Shown: positions 21,827 to 33,016 of the stretch, one piece after another | Numbering within the stretch: the stretch's first letter is position 1 | Layout: each line of letters begins with the position of its first letter | Source of the DNA: Pelagibacterales bacterium SAG-MED49 | GTDB taxonomy: Bacteria; Pseudomonadota; Alphaproteobacteria; Pelagibacterales; Pelagibacteraceae | Length of the DNA: 64,000 nt | Direction: 5' to 3' | NCBI GenBank assembly: GCA_014653365.1 | Contig: JACWEQ010000001.1 | Span: forward strand, 124,001-188,000 | Notes under the pieces: generated by a model | Database searches by the model: none | Seen by the model: only the letters and a program-made list of their open reading frames with translations | What the model was told of the DNA's origin: nothing | Translations under genes and position numbers: made by a program

Positions 21827-22198
21827 ATGGAAGATAATTTCAACAAACACTTAGGTAGTAAGCTTAAGCTAAGAAGATTAGCTTTGGGTTTAACTCAAAC
21901 TAAAGTTGCAAAAGCTATTAATGTTACATTTCAACAAATTCAAAAATACGAAAAAGGCACTAATGGAGTAAGCTCAATTAGATTACTTCAATTATCAAAT
22001 TATTTAAAAGTACCAATTAATTATTTCTTTGAAGACTTTTCAGAATACCTGATAAATTTAGAAAAATCTCAAGAAGGTCACATGAATGTTAACTATAATT
22101 TTTTAACAAAATTATATTCAGAACTAAATGCTGATCAAAAGTTAAAATTTAATAAATCTTTACAAATTTCAGGAACAGTTATTTCAAAAGCAGTTTAA
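21827..22198 (+). CDS. XRE-family HTH transcriptional regulator
   Basis: LGSKLKLRRLALGLTQTKVAKAINVTFQQIQKYEKGTNGVS HTH; SD-like AGAGGGG upstream. Confidence 0.9.
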   Translation: MEDNFNKHLGSKLKLRRLALGLTQTKVAKAINVTFQQIQKYEKGTNGVSSIRLLQLSNYLKVPINYFFEDFSEYLINLEKSQEGHMNVNYNFLTKLYSELNADQKLKFNKSLQISGTVISKAV

Positions 22199-22283
22199 TT
22201 TTATTAAGACCCTAAATTAAATAAATAAAACTCAGATCAAAATCTCATTTTTTAAATAGTTAATAATTATTTGAAAATTTGTT

Positions 22284-22359
22284 TGGCTCCTCGGGCAGGA
22301 CTCGAACCTGCGACCAATTGATTAACAGTCAACTGCTCTACCAACTGAGCTACCGAGGA
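22284..22359 (-). tRNA. tRNA-Asn (GTT), CCA encoded
   Basis: Reverse complement TCCTCGGTAGCTCAGTTGGTAGAGCAGTTGACTGTTAATCAATTGGTCGCAGGTTCGAGTCCTGCCCGAGGAGCCA. Confidence 0.97.
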
Positions 22360-22409
22360 ATGTAAAAAATTCAACTTACTTTTTTTTAGAACTAAAACAA
22401 GATTTTTTT

Positions 22410-22483
22410 TGGAGGCAACGCCCGGAATCGAACCGGGATACAAGGATTTGCAATCCTCTGCGTAACCATTCCGCCACGTTGCC
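22410..22483 (-). tRNA. tRNA-Cys (GCA), CCA encoded
   Basis: Reverse complement GGCAACGTGGCGGAATGGTTACGCAGAGGATTGCAAATCCTTGTATCCCGGTTCGATTCCGGGCGTTGCCTCCA. Confidence 0.97.
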
Positions 22484-22607
22484 TTCTTGTTTTGACTAAT
22501 AGCTTCAGATGCCTTTTTATATTAAATATTTCTAATTAGTCTATTAAATAACGATCTAAATTGATTATTGTTAATTTAGATTATTAAATTATAAACTTTA
22601 ATCGTAC

Positions 22608-25235
22608 ATGAGTAACGATAAATATATACATTCTGATGTTGAAGATAGAATTTATTCTTATTGGGAAAAAAATGAACTTTTTAAACCAAAAGAAAATACA
22701 AAAAAATTTTCAATTGTAATTCCTCCACCCAATGTAACAGGTAGCCTTCATATGGGGCATGCTTTAAATAACTCAATTCAAGATTTGTTAGTTCGTTATC
22801 ATCGAATGAACAATTTTGAAACATTATGGCAACCAGGAACTGACCATGCTGGAATTGCTACACAGGCGTTAGTGGAGCGAAAACTATCATCAGAAAATAT
22901 TGATAAAAATGAAATTGGTAGAGAAAAATTTATTGAAAAAGTTTGGGAATGGAAAGATCAATATGGTGACATTATTATTAATCAATTAAAAAAACTTGGA
23001 TGTTCTTGTGATTGGTCACGTAATGCTTTCACCATGGATGAAAATCTCTCTAAATCAGTTGTTAAGGTGTTTGTTGATCTTTATAATAAAGAGCTAATTT
23101 ACAAAGATAAAAAATTAGTAAATTGGGATACTGTTTTAAAAACAGCAATATCTGATCTTGAAGTAGATCAAAGGGAAGTAAACTCAAAAATTTATTACAT
23201 TAAATATCCAATTGATGGATCAGATGAATTTATAACAATTGCAACAACAAGACCTGAGACCATGTTAGGTGATACTGCAATTGCAGTAAATCCAAAAGAT
23301 GAAAGGTTTAAATCATTTGTTGGTAAAACAGTTACGATACCAATTGTTGGAAGAAAGATTAAGATTATAGAAGATGATTATGCAGATCCTGAACAAGGAA
23401 CTGGTGCATTAAAGATTACACCAGCACATGATTTTAATGATTATGATGTAGGACAAAGAAATAATCTTGAGATTATCAATATATTTACTGAAGCTGGCAA
23501 TATTAATGAAAATGCACCAAAGGAATATATTGGACTTGATAGATTTGAAGCTAGAAAGAGAATTTTAAAAGTACTTAAAGACCAAGAATTTTTTGTTAAA
23601 GAGGAAAATATTAAGAATAAAGTTCCCTATGGTGATAGATCTAATTCAATAATTGAACCTTTTTTAACAGAACAATGGTTTGCTGATGCAGAAAAATTAT
23701 CTGTAAAAGCTAAAGAGGTAGTTAATTCTAAAAAGACAAATTTTTTTCCTGAAAATTGGTCAAAGACTTATTTTCAATGGATGAACAATATAGAACCATG
23801 GTGTATTTCAAGACAACTCTGGTGGGGTCATCAGATACCTGCTTGGTATGGTCCAGATAAAAAAATCTTTGTAGCTTACAACGAAGATGAAGCAAAAAAA
23901 TTAGCTAATAAACATTATGGTAAAGATGAAGAGTTAATTCGTGATCCAGATGTTTTAGATACCTGGTTTTCATCTGGTCTTTGGCCATTTGCAACATTAG
24001 GTTGGCCAGATGATAAAGATTACGTTGAAAAATTTTATCCAACTACTGTTTTGGTAACTGGTTTTGATATTATTTTTTTCTGGGTTGCAAGAATGATTAT
24101 GTTTGGAACAGAATTTCTAAATAAGGAACCCTTTAAAGATATATATGTTCACGCTTTAGTTAAAGATGAGAAGGGACAAAAAATGTCAAAATCTAAAGGT
24201 AATGTTATTGATCCTTTAGACTTAATTGAAAAATATAGTGCTGATGCATTAAGATTTACTCTTCTTTCAATGGCTTCACCCGGTACAGATGTAAAACTTT
24301 CTGAAGATAGAGTTAAAGGATATAGAAATTTTCTAAATAAACTTTGGAATGCTAATAATTTTTTAATCACAAATGAATGTGACTTCTCAGATATCGATAA
24401 AATTCCAAATTTAACAGTCAATATTAACAAATGGATTTATGCAGAATTAATTGAGGCAAAATCTAAAATTGAGAAAAATTTAGAAGATTACAGATTTGAT
24501 GAAGCTGCCAAAAATGCTTATCAGTTTGCATGGCACTCTTATTGCGACTGGTATTTAGAATTATCAAAAACAATACTATTTTCAGAAAATGAAGAAGCTA
24601 AATCTGAAGTAAAGAAAGTTTCAAGCTATGTATTTAAGCAAATTTTAATTTTATTACATCCATTTATACCATTTGTTACTGAAGAAATTTGGCTTAATAA
24701 TAAATTTGATAACTCTGATAAAAATTTTTTGATGCTAGCTAATTGGCCTAAAGGAGAAATTAAAAAAGACGCTAACACTAAACAAGTTGAAAATATCATA
24801 AGTATAATATCTGAGATTAGATCTTTTAAAAATGAACTAAACGTTGGTCCTGGTTCATTTATTGATATGTCTATAAATAATATTAACGATGACCAGAAAA
24901 AATTTATCAATGATAATGAAATTATTCTTAAGAAATTGGGAAGAATTAATAATATTATGAATGATGATCTGGATAAACCAGCTGCAACAATGGTTGTCTC
25001 GGGTGATTTGTTTAAGATTTATTTTGATAAAGATGTTGATTTAAAACTTATTAAAGAAAATTTAACTAGCAAACAAAATAGAATTAAAGATGAAATGAAC
25101 AAAATATCTCAAAGATTAGAAAACAAAAGTTTTGTAGATAGAGCACCAAAAGAGATTGTTGAACAGGAAAAAACTAATTATAATAATTTAAAGAATGATA
25201 TTGATAAAATATTAGTAACAATAAAGGGTATATAA
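22608..25235 (+). CDS. valS: Valyl-tRNA synthetase
   Basis: [41 protein letters not shown]. Confidence 0.97.
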   Translation: MSNDKYIHSDVEDRIYSYWEKNELFKPKENTKKFSIVIPPPNVTGSLHMGHALNNSIQDLLVRYHRMNNFETLWQPGTDHAGIATQALVERKLSSENIDKNEIGREKFIEKVWEWKDQYGDIIINQLKKLGCSCDWSRNAFTMDENLSKSVVKVFVDLYNKELIYKDKKLVNWDTVLKTAISDLEVDQREVNSKIYYIKYPIDGSDEFITIATTRPETMLGDTAIAVNPKDERFKSFVGKTVTIPIVGRKIKIIEDDYADPEQGTGALKITPAHDFNDYDVGQRNNLEIINIFTEAGNINENAPKEYIGLDRFEARKRILKVLKDQEFFVKEENIKNKVPYGDRSNSIIEPFLTEQWFADAEKLSVKAKEVVNSKKTNFFPENWSKTYFQWMNNIEPWCISRQLWWGHQIPAWYGPDKKIFVAYNEDEAKKLANKHYGKDEELIRDPDVLDTWFSSGLWPFATLGWPDDKDYVEKFYPTTVLVTGFDIIFFWVARMIMFGTEFLNKEPFKDIYVHALVKDEKGQKMSKSKGNVIDPLDLIEKYSADALRFTLLSMASPGTDVKLSEDRVKGYRNFLNKLWNANNFLITNECDFSDIDKIPNLTVNINKWIYAELIEAKSKIEKNLEDYRFDEAAKNAYQFAWHSYCDWYLELSKTILFSENEEAKSEVKKVSSYVFKQILILLHPFIPFVTEEIWLNNKFDNSDKNFLMLANWPKGEIKKDANTKQVENIISIISEIRSFKNELNVGPGSFIDMSINNINDDQKKFINDNEIILKKLGRINNIMNDDLDKPAATMVVSGDLFKIYFDKDVDLKLIKENLTSKQNRIKDEMNKISQRLENKSFVDRAPKEIVEQEKTNYNNLKNDIDKILVTIKGI

Positions 25236-26953
25236 TGGCAAAATTTAATAAAAAGAAACTTCCAAGCAGACATACATCATTAGGAGCAGATAGAGCTCCT
25301 CACAGATCATTTTATTATGCAATGGGTGAAACTGAAAAAGATGTAGCAAAACCATTTGTAGGGGTAGTTTCAACTTGGAATGAAGCAGCACCTTGTAATA
25401 TTGCCCTTATGAGACAAGCTCAATCAGTTAAAAAAGGTGTAAGAGCTAATGGAGGAACACCAAGAGAATTTTGTACAATTACTGTTACGGATGGAATTGC
25501 AATGGGTCATGAAGGAATGAAAGCTTCTTTAATTTCAAGAGAAGTGATTGCTGACTCAGCAGAATTAACTGTAAGAGGACATTGTTATGATGCTTTAGTT
25601 GGTATTGCTGGATGTGATAAATCTTTACCAGCTCTAATGATGTCTATGGTTAGATTAAATGTTCCAAGTGTATTTATTTATGGAGGATCAATTCTTCCAG
25701 GAAGATATAAAGGAAAAGATGTAACAGTTGTTGATGTATTTGAAGCTGTTGGAAAACATTCGTCTGGTCAAATGTCAGCAGCAGAACTTAGAAAACTAGA
25801 ATTAGTTGCTTGTCCTAGTGCAGGTGCTTGTGGTGGTCAATTTACAGCTAATACTATGGCATGTGTATCTGAAGCAATAGGACTAGCTTTACCTTACTCT
25901 GCTGGAACTCCTGCTCCTTATGAAGAAAGAGATAAGTATGCAAAAGAGAGCGGTAAAACTGTCATGAACCTTTTAGCAAAAAAAATTAAACCTAGAGATA
26001 TTGTAACAAAAAAATCTTTAGAAAACGCTGCAACCATTGTTGCTGCAACAGGTGGATCTACTAATGCAGCATTGCATTTACCAGCAATTGCAAATGAAGC
26101 TGGAATTAAATTTGATTTAATGGATGTTGCTAAAATTTTTAAAAGAACTCCTTATCTTGCAGATCTAAAACCAGGAGGAAAATATGTTGCAAAAGATATG
26201 TGGTTAGCAGGTGGTGTACCTATGCTTTTAAAAACACTTTACGATGGTGGATTTATTCATGGGGACTGTTTGACAGTTACTGGAAAAACGATGAAGGAAA
26301 ATTTAAAAAAAATTAAATTTAACCCTAAACAAAAAGTTTTAAGAAAATATGATAACCCATTATCTCCAGATGGAGGTGTTGTTGGGTTAAAAGGTAATTT
26401 AGCTCCTGATGGAGGAATTGTTAAAATTGCAGGACTTAAGAAATTACAATTTACTGGTAAGGCAAGATGTTTTGATAATGAAGAAGCAGCAATGGATGCT
26501 GTACAAAACAAAAAGTACAAAGATGGTGACGTTATTATTATTAGATATGAGGGTCCTGTAGGAGGACCTGGTATGAGAGAAATGCTATCTACAACTGGTG
26601 CAATTTATGGTCAGGGAAAAGGGGAGAAAGTAGCTCTTATCACTGATGGAAGGTTCTCAGGAGCCACTAGAGGCTTTTGTGTGGGTCATGTAGGCCCTGA
26701 GGCGGCTCTAGGAGGCCCTATAGCTCTATTACGTAATGGAGATATGATTGATATCGATGCTAAAAAAGGGACCATTAATGTAAGACTTTCTAAAAAAGAA
26801 TTGGCTGCAAGAAAAAGAAAATGGAAACCTAGAAAATCTGATTTTGGTTCAGGAACTTTGTGGAAATATGCACAAACTGTTGGTCCAGCTTATTTAGGAG
26901 CACCAACTCATCCGGGAAAGAAAAAAGAAGTGAAGGATTATTCAGAAATTTAA
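25235..26953 (+). CDS. ilvD: Dihydroxy-acid dehydratase
   Basis: [50 protein letters not shown]. Confidence 0.96.
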   Translation: MAKFNKKKLPSRHTSLGADRAPHRSFYYAMGETEKDVAKPFVGVVSTWNEAAPCNIALMRQAQSVKKGVRANGGTPREFCTITVTDGIAMGHEGMKASLISREVIADSAELTVRGHCYDALVGIAGCDKSLPALMMSMVRLNVPSVFIYGGSILPGRYKGKDVTVVDVFEAVGKHSSGQMSAAELRKLELVACPSAGACGGQFTANTMACVSEAIGLALPYSAGTPAPYEERDKYAKESGKTVMNLLAKKIKPRDIVTKKSLENAATIVAATGGSTNAALHLPAIANEAGIKFDLMDVAKIFKRTPYLADLKPGGKYVAKDMWLAGGVPMLLKTLYDGGFIHGDCLTVTGKTMKENLKKIKFNPKQKVLRKYDNPLSPDGGVVGLKGNLAPDGGIVKIAGLKKLQFTGKARCFDNEEAAMDAVQNKKYKDGDVIIIRYEGPVGGPGMREMLSTTGAIYGQGKGEKVALITDGRFSGATRGFCVGHVGPEAALGGPIALLRNGDMIDIDAKKGTINVRLSKKELAARKRKWKPRKSDFGSGTLWKYAQTVGPAYLGAPTHPGKKKEVKDYSEI

Positions 26954-28158
26954 TGAAAATTCGTCCAGTCATTTTATGTGGAGGTGCTGGAACAAGACTT
27001 TGGCCTAATTCTAACAATCATCAAGCAAAACAATTTATTGATTTTGGTAATTGGACTTTATTAGACAAAACTTTAGAAAGAACCAAAGCATCTATTTATG
27101 ATACACCGATTATAAGTACTAATAAAAAATATCTAAAACAAGTTAAACAACACCTTAAGAAAAATAAGATCAAAAAATATAAAATAGTTTTAGAACCTTC
27201 AAAAAGAAATACAGCGCCAGCTATTTTAAGCACCGCCTTGATTAAAGATATTCCAAATGAGCAACCGCTAATGTTCTTTTCTGCAGATCATTTAATTGAA
27301 AAAATGAGTGTATTTAATAAAGCTATAAATAAAAATAAATCAAAATTAACAGATCAAAATATCTTTATTTTTGGTATTAAACCAACATCACCCTCAAGTG
27401 AATATGGGTATTTTGTAACTAAAAAAGTTAAAGGAAACATTAATAAAGTAACTAAATTTATTGAAAAACCAAAAGAAGCTAAAGCTAGACAAGTTATAAA
27501 GCAAAAAGGATATTGGAATTCTGGAATGTTTTTCCTTAGAAAAGATTCAATAATTAATAATTTTAAAAAGCTTCAGCCAACTATTTATAGAAATTGTGTA
27601 AACGCAGTTAAAAAAGCTAAATTAAAATCTAATACTTATTATTTAAACAAAGCAGCATTTGAAAAAGCTACTGCTAAATCATTTGATTATGCAATTTTAG
27701 AAAAGACAAAACAAATCAATGCAATTAAATTAGATATTCCTTGGTCAGATCTTGGTAGTTGGAAAGAGATCTTAAAAATGTATGGAATGAATAAAAATAA
27801 GTATATTAAAAAAAAGAATATTTTTTACAGACCGTGGGGCAGATACACTAATTTATTTGAAGGAAAAGAATTCTTAATTAAAGAATTATTCGTAAAACCA
27901 AAAGGTATTTTAAGTTTACAAAAGCATCATCATAGAGCTGAACATTGGTTGGTTACACAAGGAAACCCAAAGATTACTCTAAATAAAGATAATTTTATTA
28001 AAAAACCTAATGATCATATTTTTATTCCGCTAGGATCTATACACAGAATTCAAAATCCTGGAAAAAAACCTGTAAAAATTATGGAAGCTCAAATAGGATC
28101 AATTCTCAAGGAAACAGATATTGTTAGATATCAAGATGTTTATGGAAGAGTTCTTTGA
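26953..28158 (+). CDS. Mannose-1-phosphate guanylyltransferase / mannose-6-phosphate isomerase type
   Basis: VILCGGAGTRLWPNS, FIEKPKEAKA, C-terminal RPWGRYTNLFEG cupin part. Start at ATG 26953 (TAATG overlap with ilvD), not 26860. Confidence 0.9.
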   Translation: MKIRPVILCGGAGTRLWPNSNNHQAKQFIDFGNWTLLDKTLERTKASIYDTPIISTNKKYLKQVKQHLKKNKIKKYKIVLEPSKRNTAPAILSTALIKDIPNEQPLMFFSADHLIEKMSVFNKAINKNKSKLTDQNIFIFGIKPTSPSSEYGYFVTKKVKGNINKVTKFIEKPKEAKARQVIKQKGYWNSGMFFLRKDSIINNFKKLQPTIYRNCVNAVKKAKLKSNTYYLNKAAFEKATAKSFDYAILEKTKQINAIKLDIPWSDLGSWKEILKMYGMNKNKYIKKKNIFYRPWGRYTNLFEGKEFLIKELFVKPKGILSLQKHHHRAEHWLVTQGNPKITLNKDNFIKKPNDHIFIPLGSIHRIQNPGKKPVKIMEAQIGSILKETDIVRYQDVYGRVL

Positions 28159-28285
28159 GATTAATATAATTGTAATACTAGATAAATATTTTTGTAACTA
28201 AAATCATCTAAAAAATCTTTAACAAAATTTATAGTTTAATAAAATTTATTCTCTCCCTTTTAACTTAAATTTTGTTAATTAACTA

Positions 28286-28319
28286 CTTTCTCTCTTCTAC
28301 TAATTTAGAAGAGAGAAAG
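28286..28319. terminator. Perfect 14-bp inverted repeat between convergent genes (hairpin, no clear T-tract)
   Basis: CTTTCTCTCTTCTA-CTAATT-TAGAAGAGAGAAAG. Confidence 0.55.
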
Positions 28320-28332
28320 ACAAATTTAGATA

Positions 28333-28542
28333 TTAATTATTTACAGATGCTGGGCTTTCACTAGCTTGTTTCCTAGCTATTTTTTTTGCTTTTTTTTCAG
28401 CAACTTTTTTTTCTAAACTTGCAATTTTTATATTAATTTTAGATAATTTTTTTTCTTTTAAATTTATCTTATTTTTGAACTTATTAATTGATTTACTAAT
28501 TTTTTGTTTCTTTTTTGCAAAGTTTTTAAGTTTTTTTTTCAT
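28333..28542 (-). CDS. Small lysine-rich coiled-coil protein (69 aa)
   Basis: ATG 28542 preceded by GGAGGTTGAG; 24 of 69 residues are Lys. Longer track start uses TTG. Confidence 0.7.
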   Translation of the reverse strand: MKKKLKNFAKKKQKISKSINKFKNKINLKEKKLSKINIKIASLEKKVAEKKAKKIARKQASESPASVNN

Positions 28543-28611
28543 CTCAACCTCCAATTGTATGAGTTTAATAATATATTATTGCAAAATATCAAAATTAAGT
28601 AAATGAAATAT

Positions 28612-29502
28612 TTAAGCTGCTTTTAGGATATTAAATACTTGTTTTGAAGACGAAATAATTATTTTTTTGTGCTCACCAAAATTATCACCATCAATTTGTA
28701 CAGGTATATTATTTCCCAAACCGTCAAATTTAATTTCATCTACATTTACAGTAATCACAGATTTAGATTTATTCAAATTTCCATATACAGCTATTAAATA
28801 AATATAATAAAGTAATTTATATCTTTTGAGATCCTTAAAAATATAGGTAGTAAATTTTTTATCAAATATATGTGTATCAGTAATTTTATGGTGCCCAGCA
28901 TAGTATTTGCTATTTGAGCAAAGCACCCAATCAGCAAATATATCTTCTTTATCTATCGACACTTTAATTTTTTTATTATTCATTGATAAAAATTTTTGGA
29001 AACCTTTTATACCAAAAATAACTTTTCCTAGAATTTTCTTTAATAAAGAGTCAATCGAATTTACAATTTGAGCGTCCCATCCAATACCTGCCATTAAAAT
29101 AAAATGCTTGTCATTAATTTTAACCAAACATGTTTTGTCATAATTATCTGAAGTAAGCGTATTAGCTATATGTTTTACATTTTTGGTCATACCTAATTCT
29201 GCTTGCAAAATATTAGCTGTACCAGCTGGAATATATCCAATTGCAAAATTTTCAGGGAGATTGAAATTATTTTTTATTAATTCATTAATTGCAAAAGAAA
29301 CAGAACCATCTCCACCTGCAACTAACAATCTATCGTATTTATTTATCTCAAAGTTTTTTATTATTTCAGAGGCTTCAGACTCACTTGATGTTTCAAACAA
29401 ATCAACTTTGTGGTGATTCGATATTTCTTCAAGTATTTTTTTGATAAATTTTGACTTTCTTCCACCTGCTGATTTCTTATTATATATAAGACAAAATTTC
29501 AT
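28612..29502 (-). CDS. Diacylglycerol kinase / YegS-family lipid kinase
   Basis: MKFCLIYNKKSAGGRKSK, VAGGDGSVSFAINEL, IPAGTANILQAEL. Start placed at ATG 29502. Confidence 0.88.
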   Translation of the reverse strand: MKFCLIYNKKSAGGRKSKFIKKILEEISNHHKVDLFETSSESEASEIIKNFEINKYDRLLVAGGDGSVSFAINELIKNNFNLPENFAIGYIPAGTANILQAELGMTKNVKHIANTLTSDNYDKTCLVKINDKHFILMAGIGWDAQIVNSIDSLLKKILGKVIFGIKGFQKFLSMNNKKIKVSIDKEDIFADWVLCSNSKYYAGHHKITDTHIFDKKFTTYIFKDLKRYKLLYYIYLIAVYGNLNKSKSVITVNVDEIKFDGLGNNIPVQIDGDNFGEHKKIIISSSKQVFNILKAA

Positions 29503-29520
29503 ATTTAATAAAACTGTAAC
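29503..29520 (+). promoter_or_regulatory. Candidate Pho box upstream of plcP-like gene
   Basis: ATTTAAT-N4-CTGTAAC, 11-bp period; TATAAT at 29554-29559 lies rather far downstream. Confidence 0.4.
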
Positions 29521-29585
29521 ATAAAAATGTACTATTGAGTTAACGATTCTACTTATAATAGAAACACTAATTATAACAAGAAAAT

Positions 29586-30419
29586 ATGGAAACAAAAAAA
29601 TCTTTAATTACATATAAAAGCTTATTTATTTCAGATGTGCATCTAGGAACTAAAGGATGTCAGGCAGATAAATTATTAGAATTTTTTAAATGTTCAAGGT
29701 CAGAGAATTTATATCTAGTAGGAGATATAATTGACGTGTGGGCTATGCAGAAAACGTTTTATTGGCCTCAATCACACAATGACGTAATCCAAAAAATTTT
29801 AAGAAAAGCGAGGCATGGTACTAAAGTATTTTATATAATTGGAAACCATGACGAGGTTTTTAGAAAATTTATACCAATGCATTTTGGGGATATCAATATA
29901 GTTAACAGAGTTATTCATGAGACACCGCTTGGAAAAAAATATCTCGTAGTCCACGGTGATGCTTGGGATGGTGTAATGAAATATGCAAAATGGTTATCTA
30001 AGTTAGGGTCAGTTGCATATGAACTATTACTTAAATTAAATAATATTATAAATTTCTTTAGAAAATTAAGAGGAAAAAGTTATTGGTCTCTCGCAAAATT
30101 TTTAAAATATAAAGTTAAAAATGCAGTTAAATATATTGGTGAATATGAAAGAACAGTATCAGATTATGCCAAAAGAAAAAAATTTGATGGAATAATTTGT
30201 GGTCACATACATCATGCAGAAGACCAAAATTTTAATGGTGTTAATTATTTAAATTGTGGAGACTGGGTAGAGTCTTGTACTGCATTAGCTGAAAAATATG
30301 ATGGAACCTTTGAAATTATTTATTGGGATAATGTTAGGAAAGAATTCGTAACAGAGGATAAAGAGAAAAAAGAAATAGAAAAAAAATACAACGTAGAAGA
30401 TTTAAAGCGAGCTTCTTAA
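29586..30419 (+). CDS. plcP: PlcP-like metallophosphoesterase (LpxH-like fold; phospholipid head-group removal in lipid remodelling)
   Basis: SLFISDVHLGTKGCQADKLLEF, VGDIIDVW, GNHDE, VHGDAWD, CGHIHHAE; next to a GT and DAG kinase. Confidence 0.82.
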   Translation: METKKSLITYKSLFISDVHLGTKGCQADKLLEFFKCSRSENLYLVGDIIDVWAMQKTFYWPQSHNDVIQKILRKARHGTKVFYIIGNHDEVFRKFIPMHFGDINIVNRVIHETPLGKKYLVVHGDAWDGVMKYAKWLSKLGSVAYELLLKLNNIINFFRKLRGKSYWSLAKFLKYKVKNAVKYIGEYERTVSDYAKRKKFDGIICGHIHHAEDQNFNGVNYLNCGDWVESCTALAEKYDGTFEIIYWDNVRKEFVTEDKEKKEIEKKYNVEDLKRAS

Positions 30420-30421
30420 GC

Positions 30422-31426
30422 GTGAAAATTTTAATCGTAACAGATGCATATTTTCCACAAGTGAATGGTGTAGTTCGAACTCTCCATGAAACTGGTGAAA
30501 TTCTTAAATCTCAAGGTCACACAATTGAATATATTACTCCTCAACAATTTCTTACTGTGCCTATGCCTAAATATAATGAAATTAGATTATCATTAAATGT
30601 TTGGCCACGTGTAAGTAATTTAATTAATTCAATTAAACCTGATGCAATACATATTGCAACAGAGGGACCTCTTGGTTTTATGGCAAGAAGGCATTGTATT
30701 AAAAAAGGCTTAAAATTTACAACAAGTTTTCATACAAGATTTGATAAATACATTAAACTTTATATGCCTATCATTCCAGCAAAATGGTCAGAAAAATTTT
30801 TATGTAACTTCCACAATAAAGCTGAAAGAATTTTAGTAACAACAGAGTCTATGCGTGATGAGTTAATAGCGCTAGGTATCGATAACAATAAAATGGTTAC
30901 ATGGACTAGGGGAGGTAATCATGGTGCATTTAAAAATCCTGTTAAAAGAGATTTGCCTTATAAAAGACCTATATGGATATACGTCGGTAGAGTTGCAGTT
31001 GAAAAAAATATTAAAGCATTTTTAGATCTAGATCTCGAAGGCACTAAAGTTATAATTGGAAAAGGTCCTAACTTAAACAAATTAAAAAAAAAATATCCAA
31101 ATGATTTTTTTTTAGGTGAAAAAACTAATGGAGAATTAGCATCTCATTTCGCATCATCTGATGTTTTTGTATTTCCTAGTAAAACAGATACTTTTGGTAT
31201 TGTGGTTTTAGAGTCTTTAAATTGTGGAACACCAGTTGCTGCCTACCCTGTTACAGGCCCGAAAGATATATTAGGTGGGAGTAACATAGATACATTAGAT
31301 AATGATCTTAAAGCTTCTGCACTTAAGGCATTAAAAATTAGTAGAGAAGATTGTTTAGAATTTGCTAAAAAATATAGCTGGGAAGAAACAGCTAAAATAT
31401 TCTTCGAGAATATCTCCCCTAATTAA
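30422..31426 (+). CDS. GT4-family glycosyltransferase, probable glycolipid synthase (Agt-like)
   Basis: YFPQVNGVVRTLHETG, FTTSFHTRFDKYIKLY, FPSKTDTFGIVVLESLNCGTPVAAYPVTGP. Confidence 0.82.
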   Translation: MKILIVTDAYFPQVNGVVRTLHETGEILKSQGHTIEYITPQQFLTVPMPKYNEIRLSLNVWPRVSNLINSIKPDAIHIATEGPLGFMARRHCIKKGLKFTTSFHTRFDKYIKLYMPIIPAKWSEKFLCNFHNKAERILVTTESMRDELIALGIDNNKMVTWTRGGNHGAFKNPVKRDLPYKRPIWIYVGRVAVEKNIKAFLDLDLEGTKVIIGKGPNLNKLKKKYPNDFFLGEKTNGELASHFASSDVFVFPSKTDTFGIVVLESLNCGTPVAAYPVTGPKDILGGSNIDTLDNDLKASALKALKISREDCLEFAKKYSWEETAKIFFENISPN

Positions 31427-32156
31427 TATTTAAAACTAAAGATCTGAGTTTGTCGACTATTTGTCTATTATTTAATCTTTCTTCGTGTAGTGATGAAATT
31501 TTTTTTCCAATACTAAGCTTAAATGTTTGATTTTTTTTATTTAATAATTCTCGTATAAATAAAATTCTTCTTAAATTATTATTTACAAAACCTAATGTGT
31601 GAAAAAGTAAGCTATTTTTTCCAAAAAAACGTACAGGAATAATTGTAGCATTTGTCTTATTAATTATAGATCCAATTAATGGTTTCCATCTTCTTTCATT
31701 AGCCTCATTAAAAATTAGAGAAGAAGTTGCAACTTCTCCTGAAGGAAAGGTTATTAAAATTCCATTTGAATTTACGTGCTCAATTGCTTTTTTTTTAGAA
31801 ATGATGTTTTTTTTAATATCTTCTGTTAATTTTGAAAATTTAATTGGTAACAAGTATTCTCTTATTTGGTCAATTTGTGAAACTTCATCGTTAATTAAAA
31901 TTTTATAATCCTTTCGGATATCACATATTATTGAACAAATTATTAGTCCATCTAATAATCCAAATGGATGATTTGCAACTATTATACTTGATCCTGCTTT
32001 AGGTATATTGTCAACATTTTCTGCAATGTAATTTATTTTTAAAATATCTAAAGTTTTTTTCCAAAAATTATTTGATAGTTTTAATTCCTTGTAATTAACT
32101 TTATACAAAGATTTGATTTCATCAATTTTTGAAATTTTCTCTAAGATTTGCTGCAT
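31419..32156 (-). CDS. PlsC-family lysophospholipid/ornithine-lipid acyltransferase (OlsA-like)
   Basis: IVANHPFGLLDGL (NHPFG) and FPSGEVATSS motifs; adjacent to OlsB-like gene. Confidence 0.8.
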   Translation of the reverse strand: MQQILEKISKIDEIKSLYKVNYKELKLSNNFWKKTLDILKINYIAENVDNIPKAGSSIIVANHPFGLLDGLIICSIICDIRKDYKILINDEVSQIDQIREYLLPIKFSKLTEDIKKNIISKKKAIEHVNSNGILITFPSGEVATSSLIFNEANERRWKPLIGSIINKTNATIIPVRFFGKNSLLFHTLGFVNNNLRRILFIRELLNKKNQTFKLSIGKKISSLHEERLNNRQIVDKLRSLVLNIN

Positions 32157-32983
32157 TAGTCCAAAATTTTATTTACATATTCTTTATTTATTTTTTCAAT
32201 TGGTAAAAAAATAAAAACATCTGTTGTCTTGAATTTATTGTCAATTACAGCACCTGTCCCGATAGATGCATTAAACTTTAAATATGCTTTGATTAAAGTG
32301 GGTAATTTTGCAAATAATCTAATATTTAAATTAATTTTCTTTTGGTAATCAATATTTACTCTATATTTTGGTAAAGCACTGACCGTAATGTTATCTGGCA
32401 TTTTGTGATGATGATTAAGATATATTAACTGATCCTCAATCTTGCTAACATTAGTGCTTAAGAAACTGGCTGTACCAAACAAAGCATCGATATTATTTTT
32501 ATTAATATAATGATGAATTTCTTTCCACATTAATTGTAGTACATTTTTATTTCTAAATTTTTGAGATATACATGATCGACTTAATTCAAGCATATTATTA
32601 TAAATTCTTGAATTTAATAAATTCTCTAAATTAAATTCATCGCAACTATAAAAACCTGATTTTTTTTCTGCAACAGATTGCCTAAGTAAACGATAAGTAC
32701 CTATTACTTTTGTTTTCGAAAATTTTGATTTTCTGTGGTTCACAATTATGTGATCTGCATAATTATCAAATTTATCAGAGTCTCTTCTAAAATTTCCTAT
32801 ATTTAATATAGGGTTTTTAATTCTTTCAGAGAAGAAGACTTTATATCTAAGTTTTTGTGCAAGTTTTATTTCACCTCTGCTTTCAGCTAGTTTCACATTA
32901 AACGTAGGTTTAAAAAAATCATAAGTATTAATATTAAACCTTTTGTTCTGATTAACTTTTCTTAATAGAGTATTTATTGTCAT
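32156..32983 (-). CDS. Acyl-ACP-dependent ornithine N-acyltransferase-like (OlsB/GNAT family)
   Basis: VKLAESRGEIKLAQKLRYKVFFSE, DEFNLENLL, LELSRSCI; paired with OlsA-like gene. Confidence 0.8.
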   Translation of the reverse strand: MTINTLLRKVNQNKRFNINTYDFFKPTFNVKLAESRGEIKLAQKLRYKVFFSERIKNPILNIGNFRRDSDKFDNYADHIIVNHRKSKFSKTKVIGTYRLLRQSVAEKKSGFYSCDEFNLENLLNSRIYNNMLELSRSCISQKFRNKNVLQLMWKEIHHYINKNNIDALFGTASFLSTNVSKIEDQLIYLNHHHKMPDNITVSALPKYRVNIDYQKKINLNIRLFAKLPTLIKAYLKFNASIGTGAVIDNKFKTTDVFIFLPIEKINKEYVNKILD

Positions 32984-33004
32984 GAATCTTTGATAAAAGA
33001 TTCA
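32983..33004 (-). promoter_or_regulatory. Hairpin abutting the olsB-like start codon
   Basis: TGAATCTT-TGATAA-AAGATTCA, perfect 8-bp arms; one arm includes the A of the start codon. Confidence 0.5.
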
Positions 33005-33016
33005 CATGTATTTAAT

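Noticed and set aside
26860-26952. Upstream extension of the manC-like ORF into ilvD
   Set aside because: ATG at 26953 starts the conserved [17 protein letters not shown]; the extension is ilvD out of frame.
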